64,000 bases of DNA from Nicotiana tabacum (Eukaryota; Streptophyta; Magnoliopsida; Solanales; Solanaceae): NCBI RefSeq assembly GCF_000715075.1, contig NC_134082.1, positions 193,615,948 to 193,679,947 of the forward strand, given 5' to 3'. Of the stretch, positions 1 to 12,672 are shown in pieces; the stretch's first letter is position 1; each line of letters starts with the position of its first letter. A model generated the notes under the pieces. It was given only the letters and a program-made list of their open reading frames with translations, did no database searches and was not told the origin of the DNA. Made by a program: the position numbers and the translations under genes.

Positions 1-890
1 GAAATGTTAATCGTAAATAGAATGAGATATGAGGGCTGAGATCCTAACCGTACATTATGCCCGAGAGGCTGTGATTTTTAAATGACTGATAGGGGTCGAA
101 GACCCAATAGTGAGGATATTTTATATGATATGGATCGGGATGTGCGCCGCAGCAGATATATATATTATACATATTATGGATCGGGCTGCATGCCGCATCA
201 ATTACTTATATGGATCGGGCTGCATGCCGCAACAATTATATAGAGCTTGGGCTGAAGGAACCCCTCCGGAGTCTGCACACCCCAAGTGAGCGCAGTCGAC
301 TATTATTATTATGGATTGGGTTGTACGCCATAGCGATATAATATGGATCGGGCTGCACACCGCAACGGTATATATATTTATTGATTCGGTTATCGTGAGA
401 AGTATATGAATTGAGAACAGAGGATAAGAACGAATAAATGAACTGAAATGCTTGAGGAGCTGATTTATACTGATTATATCTGTTTTACCTGGTTTAAAAA
501 ATTTCACATGATTTCCTTATTCACTGTTGCTTAAATGATTTTGTTGTTTTGATATAGAACTGCTTAGTGCCTTTACGGGATTTCATACTGGTAGCCATTA
601 TTTATTGTTATTACTCACTGGGTCGGAGTACTCACATTACTCCATGCACCATGTGTGCAGGTACAGGTATTCCTGAGGCATAGAGCAAGTTTTCCTACCG
701 TTCTATTTTCATCGGAGTTATCGAGGTAGCTGCATGGCATTCGCAGACCCGATTTCTCCTTCTATCTCCACTTATTATTCCGCATTTTAGACATATTTCT
801 ATATTAGATTGTTGAAACCTTGTATTAGAGGCTCGGACTTGTGACACCGGATCAGTGGGCTGTTTTACAGAGATTTTTTTTCGTGATTAT
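1..890 (+). repeat. G1 5' LTR, left visible piece
   Basis: This piece aligns without large gaps to 12302-13195 of the G1 3' LTR. Substitutions between the copies are easily visible, so the insertion is not recent. It ends at the ATTAT target of the solo LTR insertion. Confidence 0.93.
118..370 (+). repeat. Tandem GGATCGGGCTGCACGCCGCA module in G1 5' LTR
   Basis: There are five or more degenerate copies of a unit containing TGGATCGGGCTGCACGCCGC, separated by AT-rich spacers such as AACAATTATAT. The same array occurs in the 3' LTR at 12430-12672. It lies in the second half of the LTR. Confidence 0.85.
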
Positions 891-977
891 TGTCACACCT
901 CCTTTTTCCGCCCCGCGAGGGGCAAGGGAGTTTTTTCCAATTAAAGGACAATCGAAACGGGATTGGTTTATTTATTT

Positions 978-988
978 TAGAGTCGCTA
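978..988 (-). other. PBS-like sequence inside solo LTR (U5)
   Basis: On the minus strand this reads TAGCGACTCTA, one of the PBS-like words found about 100 bp before the end of every LTR of this family. The TGG start has become TAG. Confidence 0.6.
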
Positions 989-1254
989 CTTGGGAGGTTA
1001 GGGTGTCCCAAGTCACCAATTTTAATCCCGAATCGAGGAAAAGAATGACTCCATATTACAGTCTGCGTACCAGAAATCCGGATAAGGAATTCTGTTAACC
1101 CGGGAGAAGGTGTTAGGCATTCCCGAGTTCCGTGGTTCTAGCACGGTCGCTCAACTGTTATATTCGGCTTGAATATCTGATTTTATACATGTTAAACCTA
1201 TGTGCAAAATTTAACTTTTTACCGCTTTCATAATTATTATATATATTTTATAAG

Positions 1255-1890
1255 GAGTTACAACGTCGTGAAAATATATCTCGAACCACGTTACATCAAT
1301 GCACACGTGGTTGTCGACATATCTCGACTCGGTTGAGATTTGGATTTGGGTCACATAAATGTGCACCCGAATTAAGAAAAATAACTTATTAAGACGCGCC
1401 TAAAGCAACTAACGTATTGTTATTTTGGGGAAGGCCGTAAAATTTGCTAAACGGCATGTCCCGAATTCTAAGTATTTTTAATATATATATATATTTAATA
1501 TATATATATATTTAGAGGGCCCCGCAGCTTTGTTCATTCTTTGTTTGTCGAGGCTCGTCTCATTCTTATTTTTAAAAGGAATTTGCAACGTCATGGACAC
1601 GCATCTCGAACCAAGTCACAATCAATGTACCCACGATTTAGAAAACACGCTTCGACTCCGCTGAGATTTGGATTTGGGTCACACGAATGTGCACCCGAGC
1701 TTAAGAAGGTAAGATTTGTTAAGGCGCGTCCTAAAGAGTCTAACGTCTTGTTATTTTAGGAAGAGGCCGTGAAGGTTCATTAAACGGCCAACTCCAAAGT
1801 CTAGTCAATGGTGATGCATTTTATCGAGGACCCCGACGATTTTTGTGATTTATTTGGCGAGGCTCGTCTCATTTTTTTTTTTATTTTTAT
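1255..1890 (-). repeat. About 310 bp tandem duplication within solo LTR
   Basis: Two diverged units share GAGATTTGGATTTGGGTCAC, a 'gcacccga' block and the GGCGAGGCTCGTCTC / GAGGCTCGTCTCATTC word. Between them is an AT microsatellite at 1479-1512. LTRs A and C also have two units; LTR B has one. Confidence 0.75.
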
Positions 1891-3904
1891 TTTTTTAAGG
1901 ATAAACCTATAGCAACTATGTTTCTTGTCGCGCTTGTCTCTACTAACTGAAAACGGAGATAGTCCTAGTTAATTACATGTTTGCGGGTTATTTATAGCGG
2001 GATTCCGAATGCTTGCGCAAAATCAGAAGCACGGCCACGTACACAGTTAGCCGATCAAATATTAAGGGCCCAAACCCAATCCACACAGTATCGGCTGGGC
2101 CTGGGCCACTGTTTTTCCCATGAGAGCCTGTTTGGTTCGCTCAACTTGGGCTCAACCTTCGTGAGGTTGAGATTGTAAGCTTTGTATTCTTTGTCTTAAA
2201 GTATGGTTTACCAGTTATATGAGACAATTTATCAAAAGAGAAAGAGCTTAACTAATAGTGTACAGTTTTCATGCTTGGCCTACATTAAAGAGTATACTAC
2301 ACAATTAAACTAAGTCTAAGATACAACCTACTGCATTGAGAATACTTTTATCTACCAGCCTGCATATACAAACTAACATTTAATCACCCTACATTGATAT
2401 CTACTAGGCATGCAAGCTATCTTCAGTATCCAAACAAAACTGCAAACTATTGTACATTACATGAGGTTTAACATAACAGTCTACGTATGAAAAACATCTT
2501 CAGATCTTCTCTTTTGTATTCATGCTCATCTTTCAAGTTACATTGATAGTTTATTAGTCGTGTACCTGGATAGAGAACAAAAGAAGAAGGAAAATGATCA
2601 ACTGAGTGGTACGCAGCAAGCACAGTAGCAGCAGATAAATAGCACAACACAGCAACAACCAAACAGCCACAATGATGAAACTCAACAAGTGATCGAGCAA
2701 TGAACAGGCAATCCCAGAAACAGAGTAGAGAGACAGCAGGAAGCCTAGGATATCGAATTTAACAGCAACAGAAAACCAATGACCACAAAAGCTTGGCAAA
2801 CAACCAACAGCAAACAACAAAGACAGCCTGACCACCTTGAACTCTTACACAGTTTTTTTTTAGACAATACTCATTCACAGTATTCTGAAATTTATTTCTG
2901 TTTTTCCCTTTTCAGTTTTCTTACTCACAGAATCTCTCTGAAGATTAAAATGTCCAGCCCCTCTTAAGTTCTGAAAACAGCTTATTTATAAGCCAAACAA
3001 ACCAGTGCAGTCCAGCTGCCTGGATTCTGCCAATTACAGACTGCCCATACCTATTAAACCCCATGCCTAAGCATCTTCTTGATGCCAGCCACTTTGTTCC
3101 CCACGCCTGGCTTATCCCTTTTGTTCAAGAGTTATGGGTTCATTTAAGTATTCATTTTAATTCCCATGCTCTTATGTCTTGTTCCCCATTGACATCAATT
3201 TAATCCTAATTCAGTACCCTACTTGTCAGCTCACTTAAACTAAGCTTTTTCTGTTCTTTTCGAACCCCAGACTACCCTTGTTAAACCTTGATTATTACTG
3301 CCCTAAACCCATTGCAGCATCAGGGCATTTTGAACTTCTGAAAGTTCAATTTCATAACTACCCTAGACTGAATCTTTTCAGTCGTTTTGCAATGCAAACA
3401 AACTCATTTCAAACAATGTCGGGCATTCAATCAGTGACATGGTTCAATTAGTCATGTGAAATTATTAGTTCATTTGAACATTTAGTCATAGAAAACTAAT
3501 CGACGACGTTTTATCGAGTTGACTATACTAAATATAACAGGTAATAATCAATCGTTCATATAAACAATACGTACAGGGACCAAAAGGGCTTCAGACAACT
3601 TTTGTTCAATTACTAGGAACCTATATGAATTATTTATGCGACGACTATCCTAATCGAACATGTATATCACAGAACGTATGCAAACCTATACAGAAAATAA
3701 TCGGCCAAATAAAAGGCCTTACAAAGATGGAAGAAATCAGAATGAAAAATAACAGAAATAACAAACAAACACAACAAAACATGCTGACAACTCAATTAGC
3801 AGTCGAATAAAACGGAAAGGCAAAGAAAAACTTACTGAAAAAAATGTCCAAACAAAGTCGACCCAAGTCGGACTCAGCTTTGACCATTTGAGGCCGAACA
3901 AACT

Positions 3905-3942
3905 TTAATCAGGGTGTTCTCAAACGAGAACACCTTGATTAA
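3905..3942 (-). other. Conserved LTR hairpin, solo LTR copy
   Basis: TTAATCAGGGTGTTCTC, loop AAAC, GAGAACACCTTGATTAA: 16 of 17 arm positions pair. It lies about 450 bp downstream of the minus-strand TATA box. Confidence 0.8.
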
Positions 3943-4383
3943 GGTCTATTAGACCTCAAACCCCTGTTAGGACTGGCCGGATTCCAAGGCTATTCGTGTT
4001 CTAGGGTTTGGATCTTCAGATCTGGTTTTTTAGGAGTTGTGGGTAGATTCGGACCAAACCAAGCCTGGTTTGGTCACGAGGGAGGTCAGGGGAGTGTCTG
4101 GTACGAAGATGGTAAGGTTTGGTGTAGGTCAGAGTTCGACTCGAATCTTCAAATGAAGATTCGAGATGAAAGAAGGTGATTCGAGGCAAAGGGATAGCAA
4201 ATCCATGTTCACGACAGTGAGGTGGTCCTAGGGTGTTCAGGTGGTGGTCACCGGCGTTCATGCCGCCGGGTTCTGGTGAAAGGGAAATCAGGGCGGCTGC
4301 TAGGGTTTCGGAGGGGTTCAGTGTTTGGTGAAGACGATGAGTGGAGGGGGGTTCGAATAGGGGGCGTGGGGTGTGAGGGAAGG

Positions 4384-4391
4384 CTTATATA
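4384..4391 (-). promoter_or_regulatory. TATA box of solo LTR
   Basis: TATATAAG on the minus strand, at the position equivalent to the TATA boxes of LTRs A, B and C. Confidence 0.7.
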
Positions 4392-5033
4392 CGGAGTAGA
4401 GGATTGGATCTGGGCTGTTAGATCAGATGATCTCAACGGCTTGGATCCGATGGTGAGGGGTGAGACGGGGTCATTTGGTATTAAAACGGGGTCGTTTGGA
4501 TTTAAGTGAGGGGTTGGGTTGGACCGGCTAAACAGGTCGGGTTACGGGTGCGGATGTGGACCGTTGGATGAGTGTGGTTGAACGGCTCAGATCAGACGCC
4601 CTATGCGGCGTCGTTTTGGGTCCGTGCCTGGGCAACTCATGTTTGGAATGGACCTGTGTCCTGGTTTTGGGCCTGATTTTAATTCATTTTGGGCCCAAAC
4701 CAACTTCATTACTCTTTTCTTTTTGTTTTATAAAAAAATTTGAAATTAAAATCATCATTAATTTAATTACTTAACCTAATTATCACACACATATCACAAA
4801 GATGCATATATTTTTGGATTTTCTTTTAGTGATCGAATTACGATTTAATTATTATGACATACATACTTTGTATTTTGATCGGTAAGATTAAATGCAAAAT
4901 GGGCCGAACCACGAATGACTAACAGCACATGTCATGAAAAATTGAAAATTTGTACAGCGAGGTCACTGGTCACTATTTTTGTTTTCTTTTGGAGCGTTTG
5001 TCCGTGAAGCAAAAATCACGTGCTTACAATTAT

Positions 5034-5184
5034 GGGTTCCACACATTTCATTTGTTAAAATTTATACTTCTATTTATATTAAATTGGTATTGAATTATAA
5101 AGAAAGAGATTGTGAGATGTTAATTGGTCGGGCTTGCCTAGCATTGTGTTGGGCGCCATCACGGCCGGGGTTGGGGTAGTGACA
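5034..5184 (+). repeat. G1 5' LTR, right piece
   Basis: This piece continues the LTR after the solo LTR insertion. It is nearly identical to 13191-13340 and ends in TGACA directly before the PBS. Confidence 0.93.
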
Positions 5185-5187
5185 AGT

Positions 5188-5200
5188 TGGTATTTGAGCC
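5188..5200 (+). other. Primer binding site of G1 (initiator-Met tRNA type, degenerate)
   Basis: TGGTATTTGAGCC lies 3 bp after the LTR end. The usual gypsy/copia PBS is TGGTATCAGAGC, which is intact in G3 at 26399. Two positions differ here. Confidence 0.8.
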
Positions 5201-5383
5201 TAGGTTACTTGGTCTCGCGAGTCATGAGCCGGTTTAGTAGAGTCTCGCGGATCGGTACGGAGACGTCTGTATTTATCCTCGAGAGGCTGCACAACCTTTA
5301 GGAAATCTTCATATCCTTGAAACTCTTGTCGTGCGAACTTGTTGGTCCGAGTGCTAAACTTCCATTATTCTATTCTCTCGTAT

Positions 5384-6832
5384 ATGGTGAGGGCTCGCGC
5401 TATCGGACGAGGCGGACGACCATCAGCGTCACCCACTGAGGTCACCAGAGGCCGTGGGCGCGGTCGTGGCTGTGGTAGAGGCAGAGTAGCGAGGGCAGCA
5501 CCTATTGATCCTCCAGCTGCCCCAACTCCGGATCAGGCTCCAGCAGCAGCACCGGTTCAGGAACCAGCAGTGCCCATCGTGATTCCGGGTCTATAGGAGG
5601 CCTTGGCACAGATCTTGACAGTTTGCACAGGCCTGGCTCGGGCAGTTTCAGCCACCATAGCAGCAACTACTTCACAGGCCGCAGGAGGCAATCAGACCCC
5701 CGCTGCTCGCACACCTGAGCAGGTAGTGTAGGGACTACAGACACCGGGGGAACCTCTAGCTCAGCCGGTTGTACCAGCTTAGGAGTTTGTTGTGCCAGTC
5801 ATGCCGGACGATGAGCAGCGTCATCTTGAGAGGTTTGGTAGACTCCAGCCTCCGTCATTCAGTAGTGCCGAGGGCGAGGATGCCTAGGGTTTTCTTGATA
5901 AGTGTTAGCAGATGCTCCGTACAGCAGGGATTCGTGAGACTAGTGGTGTGGCATTTACCACCTTTCAGTTTACTGGGGCTGACTTCACTTGGTGGGAGGC
6001 GTATGAGAGGCGTAGGCCGGTTGGTGCAGCGCCCCTAACTTGGCAGGAGTTCTCCACTCTCTTCTTAGAGAAGTATGTACCACAATCTCGCATGGAGGAG
6101 CTACGTAGGTAGTTTGAGTGGCTAAAGCAGGGAGATATGACTGTGTCACAGTATGAGGCGAGGTATTCCGAGTTGGCTCGTCATGCAGTTTTGATGGTTC
6201 CAACCGATCGGGAGAGGATCAGGAGATTTATGGATGGCCTTAACTACCATCTCTGTATCTTGATGACTAGAGAGAGGGTATTGGGTGCTACATTCAAGGA
6301 GGTGGTTGATATCGCTCGGGAGATTGAGATGGTTCGTCGTCAGGATAGAGAGGAGAGGGAGGTCAAGAGGCCTCGAGGTTCTGGCAGTTTTAGTGGTGCT
6401 CCTTCGAGGGGCCAGTTCTAGCAGGGTAGAGGTCGTTCTTTTAGGCCCGCTCAGTCGGCCCGTCCAGAGTATCGTGGGGCATCCTCAGGTCATGGTTATC
6501 ATGGGTCGCAGCAGGGCCAGTCATCACTCAGCTCCCTTCCAGCTCAGAGTTCATCTCGTGCCCCATCAGTCCAGGGTTCTTCCGTGGCAGGTCCTTCTTC
6601 TGGCCATTCTGTTGCCAAGGGTTCCCTTCAGTCCCCATCTCCAGCACCGGGTAGTTGTTACGAGTGTAGAGAGTTTGGGCATATGAGGAGGCAGTGTCCT
6701 CGACTTCACGATGGTCAATATCAGCAAAGGGGTCAGCCCTCGACTTCTGCTCCAGTTACTTCACCACCCGCCCATCCATCTAGGGGTGGAGGTCAGGCAG
6801 CCAGGGGTTGCCCTAGAGGGGGAGGTCGATAA
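5384..6832 (+). pseudogene. gag: G1 gag (nucleocapsid/capsid), broken
   Basis: Gag is the structural protein of the cytoplasmic virus-like particle. The start ATG at 5384 gives MVRARAIGRGG followed by an RG-rich stretch and an Ala/Pro-rich linker. The capsid core has FTWWEAYERRR near 5968-6012 and a coiled, Arg/Glu-rich segment near 6320-6385. A CCHC zinc knuckle (CYEC...GH...C) is at 6656-6697. One reading frame holds throughout but carries in-frame stops at 5594, 5729, 5780, 5885, 5906, 6110, 6419 and 6830. All but the last are TAG, where CAG (Gln) is the likely original. No frameshift is needed, so this copy died by point mutation. Confidence 0.9.
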
Positions 6833-7470
6833 GGGGGCGATCAGGCCCGTTTCTATGCAATCCCAGTCAGACCCGACGTCATTGCTTCGGATGTTGTCAG
6901 TACAGTTATTGTTTCAGTCTACCACAGAGATGTCTTTGTATTATTTGATCCTGGTTCCACCTTTTCTTATGTGTAATCATACTAAGCTCATTATTTGGGT
7001 GTGCCCTGTGAGTTTCTTGATTTACCTGTTCATGTATCTACCCCGGTGGGCGATACTGTTGTTGTAGACCGTGTGTACCGGTAATTTGTGGTGACTATTG
7101 GGGGTTTGGAGACCCGAGTAGATCTATTGCTATTGAGCATGGTGGATTTTGATGTCATTTTGGGCATGGATTGGCTATCCCCGTGTTGTGCTATTCTAGA
7201 CTGTCATGCTAAGACAGTCACTTTGGCTATGCCGGGTGTACCGCGGATCGAGTGGTGTGGTGTGACTGATTATGTTCCTAGTAGAGTGATATCCTTCTTG
7301 AAGGCCCAACGTATGGTTGGGAATGGTTGCCTTTCATATCTAGCATTTGTGAGGGATGTTGGAGCCGAGACTCCTAGTATTGATTTTGTTCCAGTTGTGA
7401 GGGATTTTCCCGATGTTTTTCCTGCAGACCTGCCGGGCATGCCACCGGACAGGGATATTGATTTGGTATT
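6833..7470 (+). pseudogene. pro: G1 aspartic protease region, broken
   Basis: This is the retropepsin-like domain that cuts the polyprotein. The active-site loop is DPGSTFSYV, with the Asp codon at 6947-6949. The conserved hydrophobic-hydrophobic-Gly motif near the domain end is ILGMDWLSP, about 7159-7185. It is in frame with gag but has stops near 6974 and 7082, plus a 1 nt shift close to 7470 that separates it from RT. The linker VRDFPDVFPADLPGMPPDRDI leads into RT, as is usual for chromoviruses. Confidence 0.85.
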
Positions 7471-7476
7471 GACCTG

Positions 7477-8790
7477 GTGCCGGGCACTCAGCCCATTTCT
7501 ATTCTGTCGTATCGTATGGCACCGGCAAAGTTGAAGGAATTGAAAGAACAACTTCAGGAACTCCTAGATAAGGGGTTCATTCGGCCTAGTGTGTCACCTT
7601 GGGGTGCGCCCGTTCTGTTTGTGAAGAAGAAGGATGGCACAATGAGAATGTGCATCGATTATAGGCAATTAAACAAAGTAACTATTAAGAACAAGTATCT
7701 TTTGCCTCGCATTGATAATTTATTTGATCAGCTTCAGGGAGCGAGAGTGTTCTCCAAGATTGATCTCCATTCGGGCTATCACCAATTAAAGATCAGGGAT
7801 TCAGATATTCTTAAGACTTCTTTTAGGACCAGATATGGTCATTATGAGTTTCTTGTTATGTCTTTCGGGCTAACCAATGCCCCAGCAGCATTCATGCATT
7901 TGATGAACAGCGTGTTCCGGCCTTATCTTTATTCGTTCGTTATAGTATTCATTGATGATATCCTAGTGTACTCGCGTAGTCAGGAGGAGCACACGGAGCA
8001 TTTGAGAGTTGTGTTGTAGAGATTGAGGGAGGAGAAACTTTATGCAAAGTTCTCCAAGTGTGAGTTTTGGCTCAGTACAGTGGCTTTCTTGGGACACGTG
8101 GTGTCCAGCGAGGGTATTCAGGTTGACCCAAAGAAGATAGAGGCGGTTCAGAGTTGGCCTAGACCATCCTCAGCCATAGATATTCATAGCTTTCTTGGGT
8201 TAGTAGGCTATTATCGCCGGTTTGTTCAGGGATTTTCATCCATTGCATCGCTCTTGACCAAGTTGACTCAGAAGGGTGCTCCATTTGTATGGTCAGACGA
8301 GTGTGAGGAGAGCTTTCAGAAGCTCAAGACAGCCTTGACCACAGCTCCAGTGTTGGTTTTGCCATCAGCTTTAGGTTCATATACTGTGTATTGTGATGCT
8401 TCGAGAGTTGGGATTGGTTGTGTGTTGATGCAGGAGGGTAGAGTTATTGCTTATGCTTCTCGTCAGTTGAAGCCCCATGAGAAGAACTACCTCGTTCATG
8501 ATTTGGAGTTGGATGCCATAGTTCATGCATTGAAGATTTGAAGGCATTACTTGTATGGCGTATCTTGTGAGGTGTTCACTGATCATCGTAGTCTTCGGCA
8601 TTTGTTCAAGCAAAAGGATCTTAATTTGAGGTAGCAGAGATGGTTGGAGTTGCTTAAGGATTATGATATCACTATTCTGTATCTTCCGGGAATGGCCAAT
8701 GTAGTGGCCGATGCTTTGAGCCGAAAGGCAGTGAGTATGGGGAGTTTGGCATATATTCCAGTTGGGGAGAGACCCCTTGCAGTTGATGTT
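7477..8790 (+). pseudogene. pol: G1 reverse transcriptase and RNase H, broken
   Basis: RT copies the element RNA and RNase H removes the RNA strand. RT motifs in order are [61 protein letters not shown] and the catalytic FIDD at 7948-7959, intact. The RNase H has TVYCDAS near 8390 and the catalytic Glu in [12 protein letters not shown] near 8500, followed by VADALSR near 8705. Stops interrupt at 8017 (TAG), 8539 (TGA in place of Trp), 8631 (TAG) and 8790 (TAG). Four of the five catalytic landmarks I looked for are readable; the frame is otherwise continuous. Confidence 0.9.
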
Positions 8791-10357
8791 TAGGCCTTGG
8801 CCAATCGGTTTGTGAGATTGGATATTTCGAAGCCCTGTCGGGTGTTGGCTTGTGTGGTTTCTCATTCTTCCTTATATGATCGCATCAAAGAGCGCCAGTA
8901 TGATGATCCTTATTTGCTTGTCCTTAAGGATAGAGTTCAGCATGGTGATGCCATAGATGTGACCATCGGTGATGATGGTGTGTTGAGGATGCAAGGCCAG
9001 ATTTGTGTGCCCAATGTGGATGGTCTTAGAGCGTTGATTCTGGAAGAGGCCCATAGCTCGCGGTATTCCATTCATCCGTGTGCCGCGAAGATGTATCAGG
9101 ATTTGAGGCAGCACTATTGGTGGAGAAGAATGAAGAAAGATATTGTGGGATTTGTAGCTCGGTGTCTCAATTGTCAGCAGGTGAAATATGAGCATCAGAG
9201 ACCGGGTGGCTTGCTTCAACAGATGGTTATTCCCGAGTGGAAGTGGGAAAGGATCACTATGGACTTTGTGGTTGGACTTCCTCAGACTTTGAAGAAGTTT
9301 GATGCTATTTGGGTGATTGTGGATCGGTTGACCAAGTCCGCGCACTTCATTCCTGTGTGTACTACCTATTCTTTAGAGCGGTTGGCAGGGAGTTATATCC
9401 AGGAGATTGTTCGGTTGCATGGTGTTCCGGTTTCCATCATCTCAGATAAAGGTACTCAGTTTACTTCGCAGTTTTGGAGAGTCGTGCAGAGAGAGTTGGG
9501 TACTCAGGTAGAGTTGAGCACAGCGTTTCATCCTCAGATGGACGGACAATCCGCGCACTATTCAAATACTGGAGGACATGTTGCGCGCCTGTGTTATTGA
9601 TTTCGGAGGTTCTTGGGATGAGTTTCTGCCGCTTGCAGAGTTTGCCTACAACAACCGCTATCAGTCTAGCATTCAGATGACACCATATGAGGCTTTGTAT
9701 GGGAGACGGTGTAGATCTCCAGTTGGTTGGTTCGAGCCTGGCGAGACTAGGATGTTGGGAACAGACTTGGTTCAGGATGCCTTAGAGAAAGTGAAGGTGA
9801 TTCAGGAAAGACTTCGTACAACTCAGTCACGTTAGTAGAGTTATGCGGACCGGAAGGTTCGAGATGTGTCCTATATGGTTGGTGAGAAGGTCTTGCTAAA
9901 GGTTTCGCCCATGAAGGGTGTTATGAGGTTTGGGAAGAAAGGCAAGTTGAGTCCGCGGTTCATTGGGCCTTTTGAGGTGCTTCAGAGGATTGGGGAGGTG
10001 GCTTATGAGCTTGTTTTGCCACCCAGCCTATCGAGTGTGCATCCGGTATTTCATGTTTCTATGCTCTGGAAGTATATTGGGGATCCGTCTCATGTTTTGG
10101 ACTTCAGTACGGTTCAGTTGGATGATGGTTTAACCTTTGATGTGGAGCCAGTAGCTATTTTAGGTCGCCAGGTTCGGAAGTTGAGGTCAAAGGATATAAC
10201 TTCAGTGAAAGTACAGTGGAGAGGTCGGCCCGTGGAGGAGGCTACCTGGGAGACCGAGCGGGAGATACAGAGCAGATATCCTCATCTGTTTGAGGCTTCA
10301 GATATGTTTCTTGACTCATTCGAGGAGGAACGTTTGTTTAAGTTGGGGATAATGTGA
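8791..10357 (+). pseudogene. pol: G1 integrase with C-terminal chromodomain, broken
   Basis: Integrase inserts the cDNA, and the chromodomain is thought to steer it to heterochromatin. The HHCC finger has His at 9052 and 9073 and CLNC near 9163-9174. The catalytic core has the first Asp in TMDFVVGLP near 9262 and the second in ISDKGTQFTS near 9445. A 2 nt deletion near 9552 removes the codon for the catalytic Glu in the GQSE motif and shifts the frame. The reading continues from about 9578 (EFAYNNRYQSSIQM). Two adjacent TAG stops follow at 9833-9838. The chromodomain covers about 10148-10291, ending [15 protein letters not shown]. It is intact in frame to the end of the ORF at 10357, which runs 5 bp into the LTR. 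Confidence 0.9.
10340..10352 (+). other. Polypurine tract of G1
   Basis: AAGTTGGGGATAA directly before the LTR start TGTGACGACCC. It is the plus-strand primer site, interrupted by pyrimidines. Confidence 0.75.
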
Positions 10358-11055
10358 CGACCCGGCCAGTCGTCTCATGAGTACTGCTCCGTTTCCCCCA
10401 TTTTAATTACTTTACTCTTCGTTATCCGTATTTTATGTGATCGGGTTGATTAGTTCGAGTTCTGAGAGGATTTGGTAAGAAATGAGACATTTAGTCTCTT
10501 TTAAGAAGGCTTAAGTTGGAAAAGTCAACCGGATGTGGACATATGTGTTAGAAGGCTCGGAAGTGAGTTCTGATGGTTCGGTTAGCTTCGGGAGGTGATT
10601 TATGACTTAGGAGCGCGATCGGAATGGGTTTTGGAGTTGTAGAGAAGATTTAGGCTTGAATTGGTGAAATTGATATTTTGGCAAATTTCGGTTGATAGGC
10701 GAGATTTTGATATAGGGGTCGGAATGGAATTCCGAGAGTTGCAGTAGCTTCGTTGTGTCATTTGGGATGTGTGTGCAAAATTTCAGGTCATTCGGACAAG
10801 ATTTGATAGACCTTTTGATCGAAAGCATAATTTAAGAGTTCTTGGAGTTCTTAGGCTTGAATCCTATGTTAAATTGGTGATTTGATGTTGTTGGAAGCGT
10901 TCCGAAATGTTGAACAAGTTTGAACGATGTCATGGGATGTGTTGATATAATTAATTTGAAGTTTCGGGGGTCCCGGGTAGGTTCCAGGATGTTTTAGGCC
11001 GAAAATCATAGTTGCAACAGGTCCATGAGGGTTGCAGGCCTCAGAACTCACCCAC

Positions 11056-11441
11056 GTGGTCCGCACAAAAATGAGTGCGCCCGCGGTGAGTGCTTTACGG
11101 ACCGCACAAAAGTGGCCGCGGCCGCGGTAGGCATCGCGGGGACTGCACAAAAGTGGGCACGGCCGCGGTGAAGAACCTTCCCGCTGGTCCAACTTCAGAA
11201 GCTCATATCTTTTGATCTACAAGGAATTCTAAGGTGATTCAAAAACAAAAGTTTTAGCCCTTCGTGTCTGGTTTCTAGAAAAATAAAGATATTGCAATTT
11301 GGACATCTGTAGCAAACGTTATATCCAAAATACTAAAGCCTATCACTGCAGAGGAAGGCATGTGCAGCCGCGGTTGTGTTTGCGCGGACCGCACTGGCTT
11401 GCGCGAACCGCGGTCGTTTTGGTGCGGCCCGCGGTAGCTGA
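11056..11441 (+). promoter_or_regulatory. GC-rich palindrome cluster upstream of TATA (CCGCGG words)
   Basis: Six CCGCGG palindromes and several CCGCAC/GTGCGG words occur in an otherwise AT-rich LTR, in two blocks (11056-11178 and 11364-11441). They stop about 15 bp before the TATA box. The role as a promoter-proximal element is inferred. Confidence 0.6.
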
Positions 11442-11457
11442 AATCTAAGGGGGTACT

Positions 11458-11465
11458 TATAAATA
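11458..11465 (+). promoter_or_regulatory. TATA box of G1 LTR
   Basis: TATAAATA in the context GGTACTTATAAATACGAGG, directly downstream of the palindrome cluster. This is the best core promoter candidate in the LTR. Confidence 0.65.
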
Positions 11466-12429
11466 CGAGGTTTTGGGTTTTATTTAAAATTTTGACCTAG
11501 AGAGCTCGGATTTTGGCGATTTTTCGAAGGGTTTTCAAGAAATTTATCGGGGTAAGTGATTTTAACTCAGATTTGGCTAGAATACATGAATCTATCACTG
11601 AATTCATCATGTAATTCGTGATTTGGGACGGAATTTGGGAAGAAAATTGTGAAATCTTTCAAAAATGTAAAATGATGATTTGAAGGACCAAATGGTATTG
11701 GAATTAGATAATTTTGGTATGGTTAGACTCGTGAGGGTATGAGGATTCTGAAAATGTAAATTTTACCCGATTCCGAGACGTGGTCCCGGGGCTCGAGTTT
11801 TTCTAATTTCGGGATTTTTGATATTTTCGAATGTTTTTGCTTGGTCTTTGTTCCCTTAGCATATTGTGACGTATTCGTTTTGATTTTGGATAGATTCGAC
11901 GTGCGTGGAAGCCAATTCGAGGGGAAAAGGCTTTGTGAGCTAGAGAATTAGCCAGTTTGAGGTGAGTAATGATTTTAAATGATGTCCTGAGGATTTGAAA
12001 CCCCGTATTTTCACAACGTAGTGCTATACTAAGTTGAGATACACGTTGTGTGACTAGCGTGAGGTTCAATGCTATGGGGATTGTGACTTGGTCCATCCCG
12101 AATGATAATTTACAACATTTTTTATTGAGACATATACTTTATTATTGTGAATTGAGCTTGTTGCCATGCTTGGGGCCTTGTGCCGACGTGTAGAACCCTT
12201 AGGGGATTTTTGACTGCTTTTCCTCGCTTATTTTGTTAAAGAATTTATATCCTCAGTCATGTTTCCAATTGTTTAAAAAAAATGCGATGAACCAGATTTT
12301 TGAAATGTTAATCATAAATAGAAAGAGATATGAGACCTGAGATCCCGACCGTACATTATGCCCAAGAGGCTGTGATTTTTAAATGACTGAGAGGGGTCGA
12401 GGACCCAATAGTGAGGATATTTTATATGA

Positions 12430-12672
12430 TATGGATCGGGCTGTGCGCCGTAACAGATATATCTATTATACATATTATGGATTGGGCTGTATGCCGCATC
12501 AATTACTTATATGGATCGGGCTGCACGCTGCAACAATTATATAGCGCTTGGGCTGAAGAAGCCCCTCCGGATTCTGCACACCCCCAGTGAGTGCAGTCAA
12601 CTATTATTATTATGGATCGGGCTGTACGCCACAGCGATATGATATGGATCGGGCTGCACGCCGCAACGGTAT
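12430..12672 (+). repeat. Tandem GGATCGGGCTGCACGCCGCA module in G1 3' LTR
   Basis: Same array as at 118-370, with five or more degenerate units. It lies about 670-910 bp from the LTR 3' end. Confidence 0.85.

Larger units (their letters stand above)
891..5028 (-). mobile_element. Solo LTR of the Ogre/TAT-type family, reverse orientation
   Basis: It begins TGTCACACCTCC and ends CACGTGCTTACA. Reverse-complemented, it starts TGTAAGCACGTG and ends GGAGGTGTGACA, matching LTRs A, B and C at 28097, 37496 and 52181. A 5 bp target duplication, ATTAT, flanks it at 886-890 and 5029-5033, and the empty site is visible in the G1 3' LTR near 13187. No internal region is present, so this is a solo LTR left by LTR-LTR recombination. 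Length is 4138 bp. Short ORFs inside are chance. It resembles LTR B more than A or C around the hairpin region. Confidence 0.95.

Noticed and set aside
4016..4509. Overlapping ORFs in the solo LTR that look like a small gene
   Set aside because: They lie in the GC-richer U3 and leader region of an LTR. Equivalent frames are not conserved in LTRs A, B and C.
8377..9345. Antisense ORFs of 157-162 codons opposite G1 pol
   Set aside because: They mirror coding sequence on the plus strand and show no domain of their own.
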